Positions 22,690 to 35,473 of a stretch of DNA of 64,000 nucleotides are shown in pieces. The notes beneath the pieces are model-generated. The model ran no database searches, was not told where the DNA came from, and saw only the letters and a program-made list of their open reading frames with translations. The translations under genes and the position numbers were made by a program. This DNA comes from Lyophyllum atratum (Eukaryota > Basidiomycota > Agaricomycetes > Agaricales > Lyophyllaceae), in contig JACGCN010000017.1 in the NCBI GenBank assembly GCA_014905825.1, forward strand, positions 186,001 through 250,000, given 5' to 3'. Position 1 is the first letter of the stretch, and every line of letters starts with the position of its first letter.

Positions 22690-25671
22690 ATGGTGAAAGC
22701 TCAGAGTCAAAGCGATGGTCCCATCGAAATATCGTCCTCGCCTGAACCTGAATCCATTGTTAAGCTGAAGCGTACGCGCCTAAAACAGTCCCACTCCGTC
22801 ATCGAGCTCACCGACGACGACAACGACGACAGCGACGCGTTACCAGCCCGTGTCCGTCCCAGAAGCTCCATGAACGCCACAGCCGGTCCCTCGTCGCGTC
22901 CTACCTCGTCTAGGCAGCTCCAGCCGAGAGCGGGGGGCTCCAACTCGATTGAGAACATCCCTACACCCCCTCGCAAGGTCAAACCAACCGCCTCAACAAG
23001 TACTCCTCTTTTTCTGCCCAGCGACGAGGAGAACAACCCCCCTCCCGAACCAAGACCGCGCACCCCAGCTGCAGAACCTTTTCATATTGACGTCGACATG
23101 GAAGACAATTTAGCCATGTACTCCCCCGTTGTTCCACGTGCTGAGACACCAATTAAGGAACCTGAACCTGACCTCGATCCCCAATCCACCGCCATCGCAC
23201 GCATCCTCGAGATCGTCCCCGATGTCGAGCCCGACCACCTGCTTTCACTCGTCATCAACCAGATGCTCGCGCGCCCCGATCAACAGGTTGGCGACGTCGT
23301 TGAGCACATTCTGCACGGACTCCTCGAGGACCCGAAATACCCCAAGGTCGACCGAAAGGGCAAGGGGAAGCGAAAGCAGACCGAAGAGGAAAGGCAGGCC
23401 GGGGGTAGTCCAGCCAAAAAATCGAAGATCGACTATAGAGACAAGGATAGGCCGTTTCAACGCGGAGTACACTATGCCGATCTTGCTTTGGTCCGTATAC
23501 CTCCTTTATCTCACATACCCTACTGATTCGGTCATTTTATAGGAACATCTCCAGGTCTCCTTCCCCTTCATCCCCAAAGCCTACCTCCGCTTCCGCCTTA
23601 ACGTGGCACATAACGGCCTCTACGCGCCTATGCATTTTTTCCTTCTTGAGCAGGAAAAAACACAGCAGCGCCAACGCGAAGCCAATGAAAAGGTTGTCTA
23701 CCCATACAACCGGCGCGTCACCCCCTACAAACCTAAAGGCAAAGGCACAACGTCCATAAAGGACGCAGACTTCGAAGCCGAACACAAATGGCTCGTGGAC
23801 GAGCTCAGCGGTGCTGGCGCTGGTGCCGTGGACGCGAATGCGAACAGCGAAGAAGCCAATGACACCGACGACGGAGAATGCGAAGACGGTCTCGAGTGCG
23901 GGTGTTGTTTCTCCAACTTCCGTCCCGTAAGTTCTTCCCTCCTCCACCCCTAACCCCAATTCACCCCACTCACCCCTTCTCCCCAGGACAAAATCGTGCA
24001 ATGCCCCGAAATGCACCTCTTCTGTGTATCATGCATGACTTCCTACGCATCCACCCTCCTCGGCACACACGACCCCAACATCAAATGCATGGACCAGTCC
24101 GGGTGCAGCGCCCTCATCCCCGCGTCCGAACTCAGACGGTTCCTCCCGCCGAAGCTCATGGAACTCTGGGAGCGCGTGAAGCAGCGCAAGGAGGTGGAGG
24201 CCGCGGGCCTTGAGGGCCTTGAGGAGTGCCCCTTTTGCGAGTGGGGCTGTGTCATCGAGAATCCGGACGAGAAGCTGCTGCGATGTGGGAACACGGAAGA
24301 GTGTGGTGTGGTGAGCTGTCGCGGGTGCAAGAAAACGGCGAGTGCAGGTAGTGTTGCGTGGTTCTGGCACTAACTGCGATCACTGTGTTTTGCAGGATCA
24401 TCTACCGAAGAGCTGCAAAGGTAGTACTCTCGATGCATGGTAGCTATCATATCGCTGATCCCCCTTTTCCTGATAGAGATGGAAGAAGACAAGCATTTGG
24501 ACGGCCAACATTCCGTTGAGGAAGCCATGAGTATGTTGTCATATCCTTTCTTTCCCATCCGGCGACCTACACAATCCTGCAGCTGAAGCCCTCAAGCGCG
24601 ACTGCCCAAAATGCAAGAAGTGTGAGTTCCTTCTTCCACCTCCCTATTCATAGCTGAGCCTTTTTCCCTCAGCATTCATCAAAGAGTCCGGGGTATGTTG
24701 TTGTCCATGGCATGCCTCTACCCATATACTTATATAGGTATTCCAATGCAGTGCAACAAGATGACATGCCCGAACTGCCAGACGCTCTCATGCTACGTGT
24801 GCAGACAAGCTATCAAAGGATACGATCACTTCAACCAGGTATACACCTTCCTTTCCGCCTCCATCGCTTCATCCTGGTTCCTGAGCGCACTTTGATCCTG
24901 TAGGCACCACCCGGGCACGCAGGATCAAGCAGAGACTCCGGGAAATGTCTCCTCTGGGAAGCAGTCGAGCAGCGCCACGCCGAGGATGTACGTACACCTC
25001 CCTCTCTCCCCTCCCCACAATCCCCAAATTCACGTGAAATCTCCTCCCAGGTCAAAGCCGCCGCCGAACGTGCCCTCCAAGAATACAAACGCCAAAACCC
25101 CGACGTCGGCGAAAAAGACATCACCGTCGACATCCCCGCCGCCCCTCCCCCCGCCGCAAACCCCCACCATCCCCACGCCCACATACACAACAACGCCCAG
25201 CAGCTCCAGCGCGACGCCGCCCAAGCCGCCTTGGACCGCGCCACCGCCGAGCACGCCCGCTTAGAAGCCGTCGAGATCAACCACCGCGCGCGCATGGCCG
25301 AGCGCGAGCACGACCTCTACCAGACCCGCCAATCCGCCGCGGGCATGCCGCACATGGCCCATGCGTATGCGGCGCGCATGCAGGAGCTCACCGTGGCGAT
25401 CGCGCAGGACCAGGCGAGATGGTACCAGATGCGGATAGAGGTGGACAATGCGCGTGTGCTGATGGAGCGGCAGAGGGCGCAGGTTAGGCTTTTGCAGCAG
25501 CAGGCGCAGGCGCCGGCACAGGGGTGGAATCTGAACGTGCATGTGAATTTGTATCCGCCACCGCCCGTGATGGGTATGGGAGGGGTGCCGGTGAGGGCAC
25601 CACCTGCGCCGGTGCGTCCTGCCGCGCCGAAGAGGGCTAGGGTCAAGGCTCCTGCAAAAAGGAGACGGTAG
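22690..25671 (+). CDS. RBR (RING-IBR-RING) E3 ubiquitin ligase, RNF216/TRIAD3-like
   Basis: Exon 1 encodes an acidic, low-complexity N-terminus starting [22 protein letters not shown] (SUMO-interaction-like acidic runs), then a helical region ([20 protein letters not shown]) resembling the segment before the RBR in RNF216. The RBR runs over several short exons: RING1 (ECGCCFSNF ... [11 protein letters not shown]), IBR (CPFCEWGC ... [11 protein letters not shown]) and RING2 ([22 protein letters not shown]), where the Cys of KMTC is the expected ubiquitin-accepting residue. The last exon (about 25051-25671) encodes a long Ala/Gln/Arg-rich coiled coil and a basic Pro/Lys-rich tail ([14 protein letters not shown]). 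The likely mechanism is ubiquitin transfer through a RING2 thioester. Substrate unknown. Start is the first ATG after the FIG4 promoter in the open frame. Confidence 0.87.
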
Positions 25672-26405
25672 GGTGTCGTCGACCTTGTATCCTTGGTCAT
25701 CATGTCCTCGGACACTACATATACCATAAACGCCTTGTCTATATTATTATCGACTTTACGCTAATCTAATTATCTTTAGACACCACATAAGCGTCCACGA
25801 GTAAACCTACCTGTATCTTGAGCCTTCTTAATCGCCAGACCCCTGTAATATCATCTGTTTTGTGTATGTTATCAATTCGACGCTCCAGCCTTGGGATTTG
25901 AGATTTGGCGAATCTCCTATCCTATATTACCAACATGGCATCGACCTACAACCGCTCTTAACAGTACCTCAAATTACCTTCATGGTGACCTTGCCTCCAA
26001 AAAGATTCGAGCTCGCAGGCATTGCTTTTATTCAAACAGACAGCCGAAATGTGTCCAAAAAGACGGCCGTGGATCCCTTGATTACCTAGTTGGATGCTCA
26101 CCGGCACCGCTTGGCCGAATCGCGTAGGTAATGCGACCTGCGATACCCACCCAAGTTCATCATGGTCATAGATCCTCAGATAGCAAATCCCGAGCCATTC
26201 CGCCTGCAATCACGACCCCTCGATCCTCCTCAGAGTCTATGCCTAGCGTGTTGATGTAGTTTGATCTAGCAGGCCGAAAATCATCAATTAATGCTTCAGA
26301 TCAGCAGACGTGCTACGCACTCCAACCGCGAAACGTAGTTCCCGTTCTGTTCCAGATCTAGAGTGGGTCCCACGTATCTGCATGCCAATGTGAGACAAGC
26401 CGTCC
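25672..26405. other. Convergent intergenic region, no gene seen
   Basis: About 730 bp between the stop codons of the RBR ligase and MOV10-like genes. Short open frames exist on both strands but none has motifs or splice support. Confidence 0.6.
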
Positions 26406-29400
26406 TCAGAATTCCGGCGAGACTACAAACAGTTTGTTGCGCAAAGAAAATTCTAGAAACCCTTTCCAATAGGGATCCCGTTTGAGCACGGAGCCGTTCC
26501 CAATGACGACAAGAAGTTCCTTTGCCCGAGTGATCGCAACGTTCATCCTACGCACATGTATCATTTGAGTCTATTCAGGCGTGACACGACGAGATGCGGA
26601 AACCATACCGCTTCTTCTCGAATACCAAACCAAGGCCCTTCGTTATATCCTCCTTCAGAAACCGGGGATTTGAACGAACACAAGAAATGATAACAACACG
26701 ACTTTCTCTCCCTTGGAAATCCTGGATACACCATCGTCAGTGATGGTGTGAATTCTGATTGCGAGGATGGACGTACCTCGACTGTTCCCACATCAACTGC
26801 ACTAAGCTTCTCGTTCCTCAGCCGTTCGCGCAGCTTCCAAACTTGTTCCCTCCACGGCGCCATGATTCCGATATCCGCCGGACGAAGAGGAGGCGAGCAT
26901 GCCTGTGCTTCTAGCATCAATGATGTGATCACCTTCACCACCTCGTCAATTTCGCCCTTATTGTACCATGTAGCTCTCTGTGGGTATACTCAGCCAGCTG
27001 GGGAACTTCAATGTGGTAAAAGAAAATGACCTCATCAACACATTCCTCCGGAAATTGGTGTCCGAAGAACATGAGAGGCAACTCCGGATTCCCTAGCCCG
27101 CTCCAACTTATTGTCCCATTAGTAGCACACGGCTCCAAAGAGTCCGCGTAGAATATTGCACTTGGCGGCATCAGGATCGCCGGGTGACTTCGGTAGTTCT
27201 TCATCCATGTTCAGTGCGTTATTAACCACCTAAAGGGCGAGATAATCACATACCTTGACCAAATTAGTAAATGGTGTGAACTTGAACACATCCGCCGGTG
27301 AAGGTTTTACCGCGCCCCTCGACCTGGCGTGTATGTTGTCGGCATACAATGGTCGCTCAAACAGTCGTTCCAACAAAGAAATGTCCAGTTCGGCTGTCCT
27401 CGCCTTCTCCGCCGTGACAATGGGCCCGACTGTACAAAACTCATCACAACTGGACTCAATAAAGGTTCACGAGCTTACGTTGCTGGGGGTCTCCACATAG
27501 GACGACCTGCGGCGCAAACATCGGAGTCGCACCATCGACGCCAAGTTTGGTCTCTGCCGGTATTTTCATATGCACCACCGATATAGGAATGAGGAGCTCT
27601 GGCTCAGATCCTTGTGCAGCCTGCAGGGAGCCGCTGTTAATGGTACGATGCGCGGCTGCCCATTCACTCACCTCGTCAATGAGCAGGTGCGACCAGTGTG
27701 GCGTTGCTTGGTGCTTGGGGAGGCGATGAGGGTGAAACGAGCGCGTCACCTCCTCTTCCATGCGGACAAGCGCGGTATTAGTGCACTGCCCCGCGACCAG
27801 TAGACTGGCATCCACGCAGGAACATACGACCACGCGGTACTTCATAAGGGTAGTCCAAGGGGGGAGCGCAAATTTATCTTTTTCAACGTCTGATTGTAAT
27901 TCGATCAGGTTCTGCTTGCTCGAAGATTGATTGGTCATACGTACAGCAGTATTGAGTTATCTTAATTGGCACTTCCGCGAAGGTTCTGTTTTGATCATTG
28001 AGCCGCAACATCTCATGAGGTTGGAGGAATGGGCGGAGACGAAGGACAAGGGTATCCGTGGCCGGGTTAGAAGGCGCGCAAAGCAGAATACAGGCTTCCG
28101 GCTGGATTCGAAGGATTTGCAGTACAGTCTCGACAACAGTTCTGGCGATAGTAGAGTTACGACTAAGAAATGATCCTTTGAGGAGGTAAATTCGTAGACA
28201 CGGACCTTGTCTTCCCTGTACCAGGAGGTCCACTGATAAGGTACGGTACCGGGGATTGGTGCAGAGCAATCGAAGATGCTGCTAGCTAGGTCCCCAAACT
28301 TACTGAATTCAGCCGAATAGAAAAGTGGGATCGCTCACCCTCTGCTCCGGATTCAGTCCTGCGTCGACCCAGTCTTGATCCCTAAAGGCCCGGTCGACAG
28401 AAAACACTGAAAGGGGGCTGCGCAAGTCCTCTGGCTCAGGAAATAACCAGCACCGCGCAAGGTTATGAGGCTCAGCACCATTCAGCGCATCGCCCATGGT
28501 AGCAGATGCAGTCTCCATTATGAATGATGGGCGCGCACTGGCGACAAAAGAAATGTTAAACAAGAAAGGTAATTGGTCTTCAGGGGTATAAATCCCATCC
28601 GCGGTGCGAGGATTTGGAGGCAAGACATGTAGGACGTGATGTCGGAAGGTCGGACAATGAAGGTCTGAACAAGGAAAACGGGGACGCCATGTTAGCCCAT
28701 ATCCTTATTAAGGAATACGACTTACGTATCATGCCCTCCCTCTTCCGCAACGCGACGACTCTCCCTTCGAAAGCCATGCCGCTCCCTCTCTGTTCTCTGT
28801 CGTACACTTCTCGCATATGAACGAGATCCCCGATTTCGAGACGTGGGTAATTCTCTCGAATACCAGGGACAACGAGGACGAATTCTGCATCTGCCCAGAT
28901 GGCGATCTTGACTCCGATTTTCCATAAAATGATTCTTTCTTTCTCGAGCGCAATAATGTCAAGCTCCCAGGCAAGGAGTGCCTGCCAGTGTTTGTGATAG
29001 GTCTCGATTTGAAGGGGGGGACACTCCGTCGCAGGTGGCCCAGAGAGAATAGTCAAGGTGCGAGGTTTACATAGATCTTCAATAAGATTTGGAAGAAGAA
29101 AAGATTGAAGATAAGACAAGGGGGGATATACAGGTACAGATGGCAATGGAAGGAGATTATGTGGTTGTTTTTGAATTTCTTTTAGATACTGAGGTATAAA
29201 AATGTCTGCCTATCGAGTAGGCCCATCAAAATATGCTCAATGACTTTATTCGGGAAACGTACATATTTATCAAATTGAAAATTCTGATGAATGAAAAGGG
29301 CCAATCAGGCATTTAGAAAAGAGAAACGAGAAATGAGGGCTCACCTGTGTTTCATCGGCTTGATTTTCTATTAGGTTTTCAGTAAGAGAAGGTAGATTTT

Positions 29401-29944
29401 CAGGGAGATCCGGAATAGCCATGAACGATAATGGGGGAAGTAGTTGAAGCTTGGGTGCAGCTAGCGTTTTCGCGGTAGGTTGAGTGATTTTGACCTTTGG
29501 CGGCTCCCTCGCAGCATAAAAGCCTGGTCGGGAACTGAAGCCTGGAAATGGAGCAAACCTTCCCTTCCAGAAGTCATGGATCTCGGAGACGTCCAAGGGT
29601 GGTTGTTCAGGTCCAAGTTGAGGCGGAGGTTGCGGAAGCGGAATGTGCATAGAATGATTGTACATCGGAGGGCGCAATGGACCTGGAGAGACTGGAGCAT
29701 ACCATCCACTAGGATCCGGCATAAAATTCATGTGTCCGTTGGGTGCCCCATTCCAGGGCGGCTGTGGGGGGCTCGGCGCTCCTACAGGGTTAGGACGAGA
29801 ATCATACACAAAGCCATTGGGCCGATGGGGTGAAAGAGGAGTAGTAGGCGCTGGATGGGGCGCTCCAGGGTATATGCTGTGAGGTGGATGGTAGAAGTGC
29901 TCGCCGCCCCTAGATACATAGACGGGCTGATGGTGGTGGTCCAT
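26406..29944 (-). CDS. MOV10/SDE3-type RNA helicase (Upf1-like SF1)
   Basis: The class includes SDE3, MOV10 and SAD-3, acting in RNA silencing and mRNP remodelling. The N-terminus is long and Pro/His-rich (MDHHHQPVYVSRGG...), then a beta-rich region (GDLVHMREVYDREQRGSGMAFEGRV). Helicase motifs: DQDWVDAGLNPEQR (Q-motif region), SGPPGTGKT (Walker A, about 28220), CAPSNPATD (Ia), LLIDE-AAQGSEPE (II, split by an intron), LCGDPQQ-LGPI (III, split by an intron), NYRSHPAIL (IV), DFQGRESRVVIISCVRS (V) and MNVAITRAK (VI). The last exon ends RNKLFVVSPEF-stop at 26406. Start is the ATG at 29944; the longer open frame begins at a GTG. It diverges from the first AKR gene across about 225 bp. Its involvement in RNAi here is inferred from the family. 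Confidence 0.9.
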
Positions 29945-30168
29945 GCAAGAGCTGTGTGTCACGCCTTCGTGACATTAATCACATGGCCTGATCTCACGCG
30001 TCAACCAGGAACGACGCGTCGCGACAAATTCGAGGCTGGCGGCCGAATGCCGAGAATAGAACCCCACCTGCCGGTGATGATGATGGTAGTGGCGTGGAGT
30101 CCTCCTTCTCGATAAATACTGGGCCTCCCACAAACTCGTTCGGATCCCACTCTCTCCCAACCATTACA
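29945..30168. promoter_or_regulatory. Divergent promoter region, MOV10-like and AKR copy 1
   Basis: A 224-bp shared upstream region. An A/T-rich GATAAATA element at about 30109-30116 lies about 55 bp before the AKR start and could serve as a TATA box. Confidence 0.35.
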
Positions 30169-31429
30169 ATGACCCACAAAGTTCTCCCTACTCGTCCTCT
30201 CGGCAAGAATGGACCGCTCGTCAGCGCTATCGGCTTAGGATCTATGGGTATGTTACTGGCGCTTGCAATCGACCTGCGACATCATTCTCATACCAGAATT
30301 TCCTCAGGGATGGGTGCCTTCTACGGCAAAAGCGACGACAAAGAATCACTCAATACTTTGACGTATGCCGCAGATCGTGGCATGACATTCTGGGACACGG
30401 CCGATATATATGGTCACAGTACGTCGCCAGCCTCATCAAAACAATCGGTCCATAATCATGCGGCTCTGTAGGCGAAGACCTTGTCGGCCAATGGTTTACT
30501 CAAACGGGCCGCCGTTCCGAAATCTTTCTCGCCACGAAGTTCGGTGCTTGGGACATTGACAGTGACATCCGAAAACCAAATAGCAAACCCTCTTATATAG
30601 TTAAGGCGTTCCGGAAATCGCTCTCGAAGCTGAAAACGGACTATGTCGACCTTTACTACCAGCATCGCGTAGATCCAGAGGTTCCCATCGAGGTGGTTTT
30701 GGAAACTTTGCGACCGTTCGTGGAGAGCGGCCAGATCAAGTGGATCGGTTTATCGGAGACAAGCGTCGCGACATTGAAACGAGCGAGAGCGGTGCAAGGC
30801 GTGGGGGAGAAGGTCATCGCAGCCCAGATGGAATTTAGCCCCTTCGAGCTCAGCGTCGAGAAGACCGGATTCGCTGACGCCATCAATGAGTTTGGTATGG
30901 CGGTAGTCGCGTACTCACCGCTTGGCCGTGGTCTAGTGACTGGAAGGTACGTACTAGGGTCCTACCCTGCAGAGGACACGTTGTAATCAGGGATAACAGA
31001 TTTAAGTCTCCTGCCGACTTTGAAGAAGGGGATTTCAGGAAATTTCTCCCACGTTTCACAGAGGAGAATTTCCCGAAGAATCTCAAGGTTGTCGACGAGC
31101 TCAAGAAGTTTGCAGACAAATACAACGCGACAAACAGTCAAATTACGCTCGCGTGGATCCTTGCCGAGCACTCCAATTGTATGACATTTATCATGTTCCT
31201 TTCAACATGCATAAATGATAGTCTTGTAGTTATCCCAATTCCTGGCATTCGCAACACTGAACGACTTGAAGAGAACGCTCGGGCGGCGAATATAGTGTTG
31301 GCTCCGGAGGACGTCAAAGCAATCCGTGCCGTCGTCGAGGCCGCCGAGGTGGCGGGAGTACGCTACCAAGAGGAACGTATGCCCTTGGGGGACTGTATCC
31401 CAGTGTCAGAATGGAAAGGAGAGAACTAA
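30169..31429 (+). CDS. Aldo-keto reductase, tandem copy 1
   Basis: NADPH-dependent aldo-keto reductase of the bacterial/fungal YakC-like (AKR13-type) group, about 340 residues with short introns. Catalytic tetrad visible: Asp and Tyr in FWDTADIYG, Lys in FLATKFGA, His in YYQHRVDPEVP. Nucleotide-binding C-terminal segment VIPIPGIRNTERLEENARAA. The protein begins MTHKVLPTRPLGKNGPLVSA and ends CIPVSEWKGEN. Introns fall after GLGSMG, after DIYGHS, after GRGLVTGR and after ILAEHSN, the same places as in the two neighbouring copies. This shows descent by gene duplication. Substrate not deducible; family members reduce aldehydes or ketones. Confidence 0.92.
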
Positions 31430-31597
31430 GAGCTAAGGTAGTACTCAAGTCGGAACTACTTCAGAGTTTTGTCTGTCACTGGAGTCCAAATTGAAATTCA
31501 TTTACTCCTCGTTACTGACGTCAGCGGTAGATCTGACTAGAATAGATGAAACTCTTCGTAAACATTTCAGCAGAACCAAGAGCTTACCTTTCCAACG

Positions 31598-32886
31598 ATG
31601 CCACCAAGTCCGAACACACTCCCAACACGCAAGCTAGGTAAGAATGGACCAAACGTTAGTGCAATCGGCCTTGGAGCCATGGGTCAGTTGTACCAATAAC
31701 CGAGTTCAGGAATTGGGCGTCCTCACCTGGAAATACAACAGGAATGGGTGCATATTATGGCAAAAGCGACGATGCGAAGTCCTTTCAGACTTTAACATAC
31801 GCTGCTGATCGCGGCATGACGTTCTGGGACACAGCCGATATCTATGGTCACAGTCAGTGCACCTTTTTAGGTTCACTCCTGTTCTTTCAAACTGGTTAAT
31901 CTTCCTCGACCTCATAGGCGAAGATCTTATCGGCCTGTGGTTCAAAAATACGGATCGTCGTTCCGAGATCTTCCTTGCCACGAAATTCGGTGCATATGAC
32001 CCTTCTAAAGACGATCACAAACCCAACAGTAAACCGGCTTACATCCGCTCCGAGTTCGCTAAGTCCCTTTCGAGGCTTCAGACGAGCTATGTCGATCTCT
32101 ATTACCAACACCGCGTCGATCCAGAGGTGCCTATCGAGGTGGTACTGGAGACGCTGCGGCCGTTTGTCGAGACAGGCCGAATCAAGTGGATTGGTTTGTC
32201 AGAACCCAGCATCGCTACCTTGAAGCGAGCGAAGGCAGTGAAGGGCATGGGGGGAAAAGTTATTGCCGCGCAGATGGAGTTCAGCCCCTTCGAACTCTAC
32301 GTCGAGAAGACCGGATTCGCTGACGCCATCAACGAATATGAAATGGCAGTAGTCGCATATTCACCACTTGGGCGTGGTCTAATCACCGGAAGGTCAGCTA
32401 CGACACATCACTGCAAGACGCGGCTTCCTGACCATATTCCAAACAGATTTCGTTCTCCTGCCGACTTCGAGGAAGGTGACTGGCGGAAAAAGTCTCCCAG
32501 ATTCTCCGAAGAGAACTTCCCAAAAAACCTCAGAATCGTGGACGAGCTCAAGAAGATCGCAGACAAGTACTCTGCCACCAACAGCCAAATCACGCTCGCT
32601 TGGATTCTCGCTGAGCACCCCAACTGTACGTTGTCCAAAGTTCGGTATTCTTTACGGTGCCGATGATCCATCTTGGTGTCATGTAGTCATCCCTATCCCG
32701 GGTGTTCGCACTATCGAACGCCTGGAAGAGAATGCTCACGCCGCAGAGATATCATTAGCTCCAGAGGATGTCAAGGCGATCCGTGATGTCGTGGAGAAAG
32801 CTGACGTTGCGGGAGAACGCTATCCGCCAAGTAGCATGCCAAATGGCGACTGCATCCCGTTGTCAGAATGGAAAGGAGAGAATTAA
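31598..32886 (+). CDS. Aldo-keto reductase, tandem copy 2
   Basis: Same subfamily and intron positions as copy 1. Starts MPPSPNTLPTRKLGKNGPNV; tetrad in FWDTADIYG, FLATKFGAYD and YYQHRVDPEVP. Coenzyme motif VIPIPGVRTIERLEENAHAA; C-terminus CIPLSEWKGEN. Only 168 bp separates its start from the stop of copy 1, so its promoter is short or it may be affected by read-through. All motifs are intact and I see no frame break. A long insertion-free alignment with copies 1 and 3 over most of the protein indicates recent duplication. Confidence 0.92.
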
Positions 32887-33362
32887 AGATTTGTAGATAT
32901 CGATGCTCGTAAAATCCAAAAAGAGGTGAAGCGGCGGCTTCTGGCGGCTTGTTTGGTCAGGAAGTGTGTTCGGCTAATTCGAGATGTGGCACTGCACACG
33001 AGTCTGAGTCTTACCATTCACGCCAGTACATTTTGCGATATAATTGACAAGTAAACGCTCTTGCTCTGTCCACTCACGACCAGATACGAACCTGACTTAC
33101 CGTTTGTTCATGCATCATGGCATGTCCCCTTGACCGTCCACCCTCATCTCAAAGCACCGTTTTAACTACCACCCAAACGTTCTGACACCGAACAACGCAT
33201 CAATACCAGTCGACGCGGAAGTGGTGTCGGCCTGCATGGAACTGTCGTGATCAATTCCTCCCAGAATACCCAACGGCGTTCTAGCCGGTCGACTGGGTTC
33301 ATCAGCAAGCATGTCTCGTTTGTTCCAGGCTGAGTTGCAACGATGGAAAAACTTGGCCTCAT
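32887..33362. other. Intergenic, upstream part before AKR copy 3
   Basis: No gene or repeat I can support in this stretch. It is longer than the gap before copy 2 and leads into the cluster of CGG-N5-CCG sites. Confidence 0.5.
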
Positions 33363-33456
33363 CGGATCTGCCGAGGGGACTCGTCACCCACATCCGGATC
33401 TGCCGAGAGGACGCGTCGCCCACATTGGCCCACGGCTGGACTCATCGGATCTTCCG
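33363..33456. promoter_or_regulatory. Three CGG-N5-CCG sites in a repeated promoter block of AKR copy 3
   Basis: CGGATCTGCCG at 33363-33373 and 33395-33405 and CGGATCTTCCG at 33446-33456 are inverted CGG half-sites with a 5-nt spacer, the layout bound by many Zn(II)2Cys6 dimers. They sit within imperfect repeats that also share GGACTCGT and CGCCCACAT words. The block is 125-218 bp upstream of the start codon, with a TATA-like AATAAATAG at about 33531. Function is inferred. Confidence 0.55.
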
Positions 33457-33580
33457 AAGGGACTCGTGAGTCGTCGCCCACATTCGCCACTCCCAGTTAT
33501 TGCAGGTGACAAATCTGAAGCCGAGGCCTCAATAAATAGCACAAGGCCCCACCACACCAACAACACATTCTCTCTCCATC

Positions 33581-34854
33581 ATGTCGCCCAAATACATCCC
33601 TACCCGCAAGCTCGGCAAGAATGGTCCCGAGGTCAGCGCCATTGGGTTGGGAGCTATGGGTGAACTTCAATGTTATCAACCTAAGATATGAGCGTTCTCA
33701 CCTGAAGATGTTGACAGGCATGGGTGCTTTCTACGGAAAGAGCGATGATGAAGAGTCCCTCCAGACCTTGACGTGTGCTGCTGATCGAGGAATGACTTTC
33801 TGGGATACAGCTGATATCTACGGCACTAGTAAGGATTCCACATCTCAACCAGCTTTTCGCCTCTGATCCATGAATTTTCAGGTGAGGTCCTCCTCGGGAA
33901 GTGGTTCGCGCAAACTGGACGCCGTTCGGAGATCTTCCTCGCCACGAAGTTCGGGGCTCGAGACTTGAGCGAAGGCGGCGACGACCTCAAACCGAACAGC
34001 AAACCTGCCTACATCCGAAGCCAGTTCCAAAAGTCTCTTGAGAAGCTCCAGACCGATTACGTTGATCTTTACTACCAACATCGCGTGGATCCTAAAGTAC
34101 CCATCGAAATCGTTCTTGAGGCACTGCGGCCCTTCGTCGAAAGCGGCCAGATAAAGTGGATCGGGTTGTCAGAACCCAGCATCGCGACCTTGCGACGCGC
34201 AAAAGCAGTCAAAGGCGTGGGCGACAAGGTTGTCGCAGCTCAGATGGAATTCAGTCCTTTCGAACTTTATGTCGAGAAAACTGGCTTCGCCGATGCGATT
34301 AATGAGTTTGGCATAGGAATTGTGGCATATTCCCCACTCGCACGCGGACTGGTTACTGGAAGGTGAACTACAGCAGCTTCCTTTGGCCGGTACATCCACT
34401 GACACCCTTTTACTTGTTCAGGTTCAGCTCTCCTGCAGATTTCGAGGAGAGTGACTTTCGAAGAATAGATCCCAGATTCTCCGAAGAGAACTTCCCGAAG
34501 AACCTTAAAGTTGTTGAACAGCTCCAGACCATGTGCGAAAAGTACAATGCCACCTCTGCTCAAATCGCTTTGGCTTGGATCCTCGCTGAACACCCCAATT
34601 GTAAGACAGCCCTCCATACCTCCCTACGCACCTCTACTTATTTAAACATTGCAGTTATCCCAATTCCTGGCATTCGGAACGTCGCTCGTCTTGAAGAGAA
34701 TGCTCGCGGAGCCGAGATAGAGCTATCCGTTGAGGATGTCAAAGCGATACGTGCTGTCGTCGAGTCTGCTCAAGTGGCAGGAGAGCGATATCCCGTTGGC
34801 CTGATGCCGCAAGGCGATTGTCTGCCTCTATCGGAGTGGAAAGGGGAGAATTGA
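33581..34854 (+). CDS. Aldo-keto reductase, tandem copy 3
   Basis: Same family as the two upstream copies, starting MSPKYIPTRKLGKNGPEVSA. Tetrad in FWDTADIYG, FLATKFGARD and YYQHRVDPKVP; coenzyme motif VIPIPGIRNVARLEENARGA; C-terminus CLPLSEWKGEN. Intron positions are conserved. Compared with the others it carries LARGLVTGR instead of LGRGL and a different acidic loop (LSEGGDDLKPNSKP). The separate promoter with three Zn-cluster-type sites suggests independent induction of this copy. Frame intact throughout. Confidence 0.92.
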
Positions 34855-35473
34855 GGCTTACTCGCTTTTCCCCCTGTGAACGCCTCCCCGTTAACGAGAG
34901 ACATTCATTGGACTGGCCTTCGTCTGGTATCTGATCTCGGAGGACACAATGGAATCTTGCAGCTTGGTAACGATCAGGGGTCTAATTGACGCCCATCCCT
35001 GTGGTGATTGAGGACTTCCTACCCAGGTAGCTTTCGTCATCAACTGACTTCGTTTGAACCCGATCCCAACCAAGAGCGCGCCACGACGACGGTATCTCAT
35101 AACATAAAGCCCACACTTGGCCTGCATGTACATTTAAGGGAGCGAATCTCTTGTGACGTGACTGTCGCCCATCCGTCTCAGTCCCTGGAACTGCACTAGA
35201 ATCGACCGACTCGTGCTGTTGTGATGATACTCTAGTTGGGCCATCGAAACACATCTGCTTTCCTATTGACCTAATTGTACACCGCCGACATCATGAGATG
35301 TAACTTCTGCGATCATGATTGTACTGCTTCTGTCGCCCCTATAAAGTGGACGCTGAAGTGTTTGCCCCTCCCCATCTGCTGGACAGGTCATCCTCATTGT
35401 GTTTCAGTGCTAAAAAAACAGCCCGAATATCCCTCTTTTCCTCTTGATCTCCACCCTATCTACCATCTCCGTT
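34855..35473. other. Intergenic, no feature recognised
   Basis: About 620 bp between AKR copy 3 and the small secreted protein gene; no coding or repeat structure that I can support. Confidence 0.5.

Noticed and set aside
27650..27760. MOV10-like helicase with an altered motif II (DEVSEW)
   Set aside because: The odd residues are a retained intron (GTGAGT to CTGCAG); splicing restores LLIDE-AAQGSEPE.
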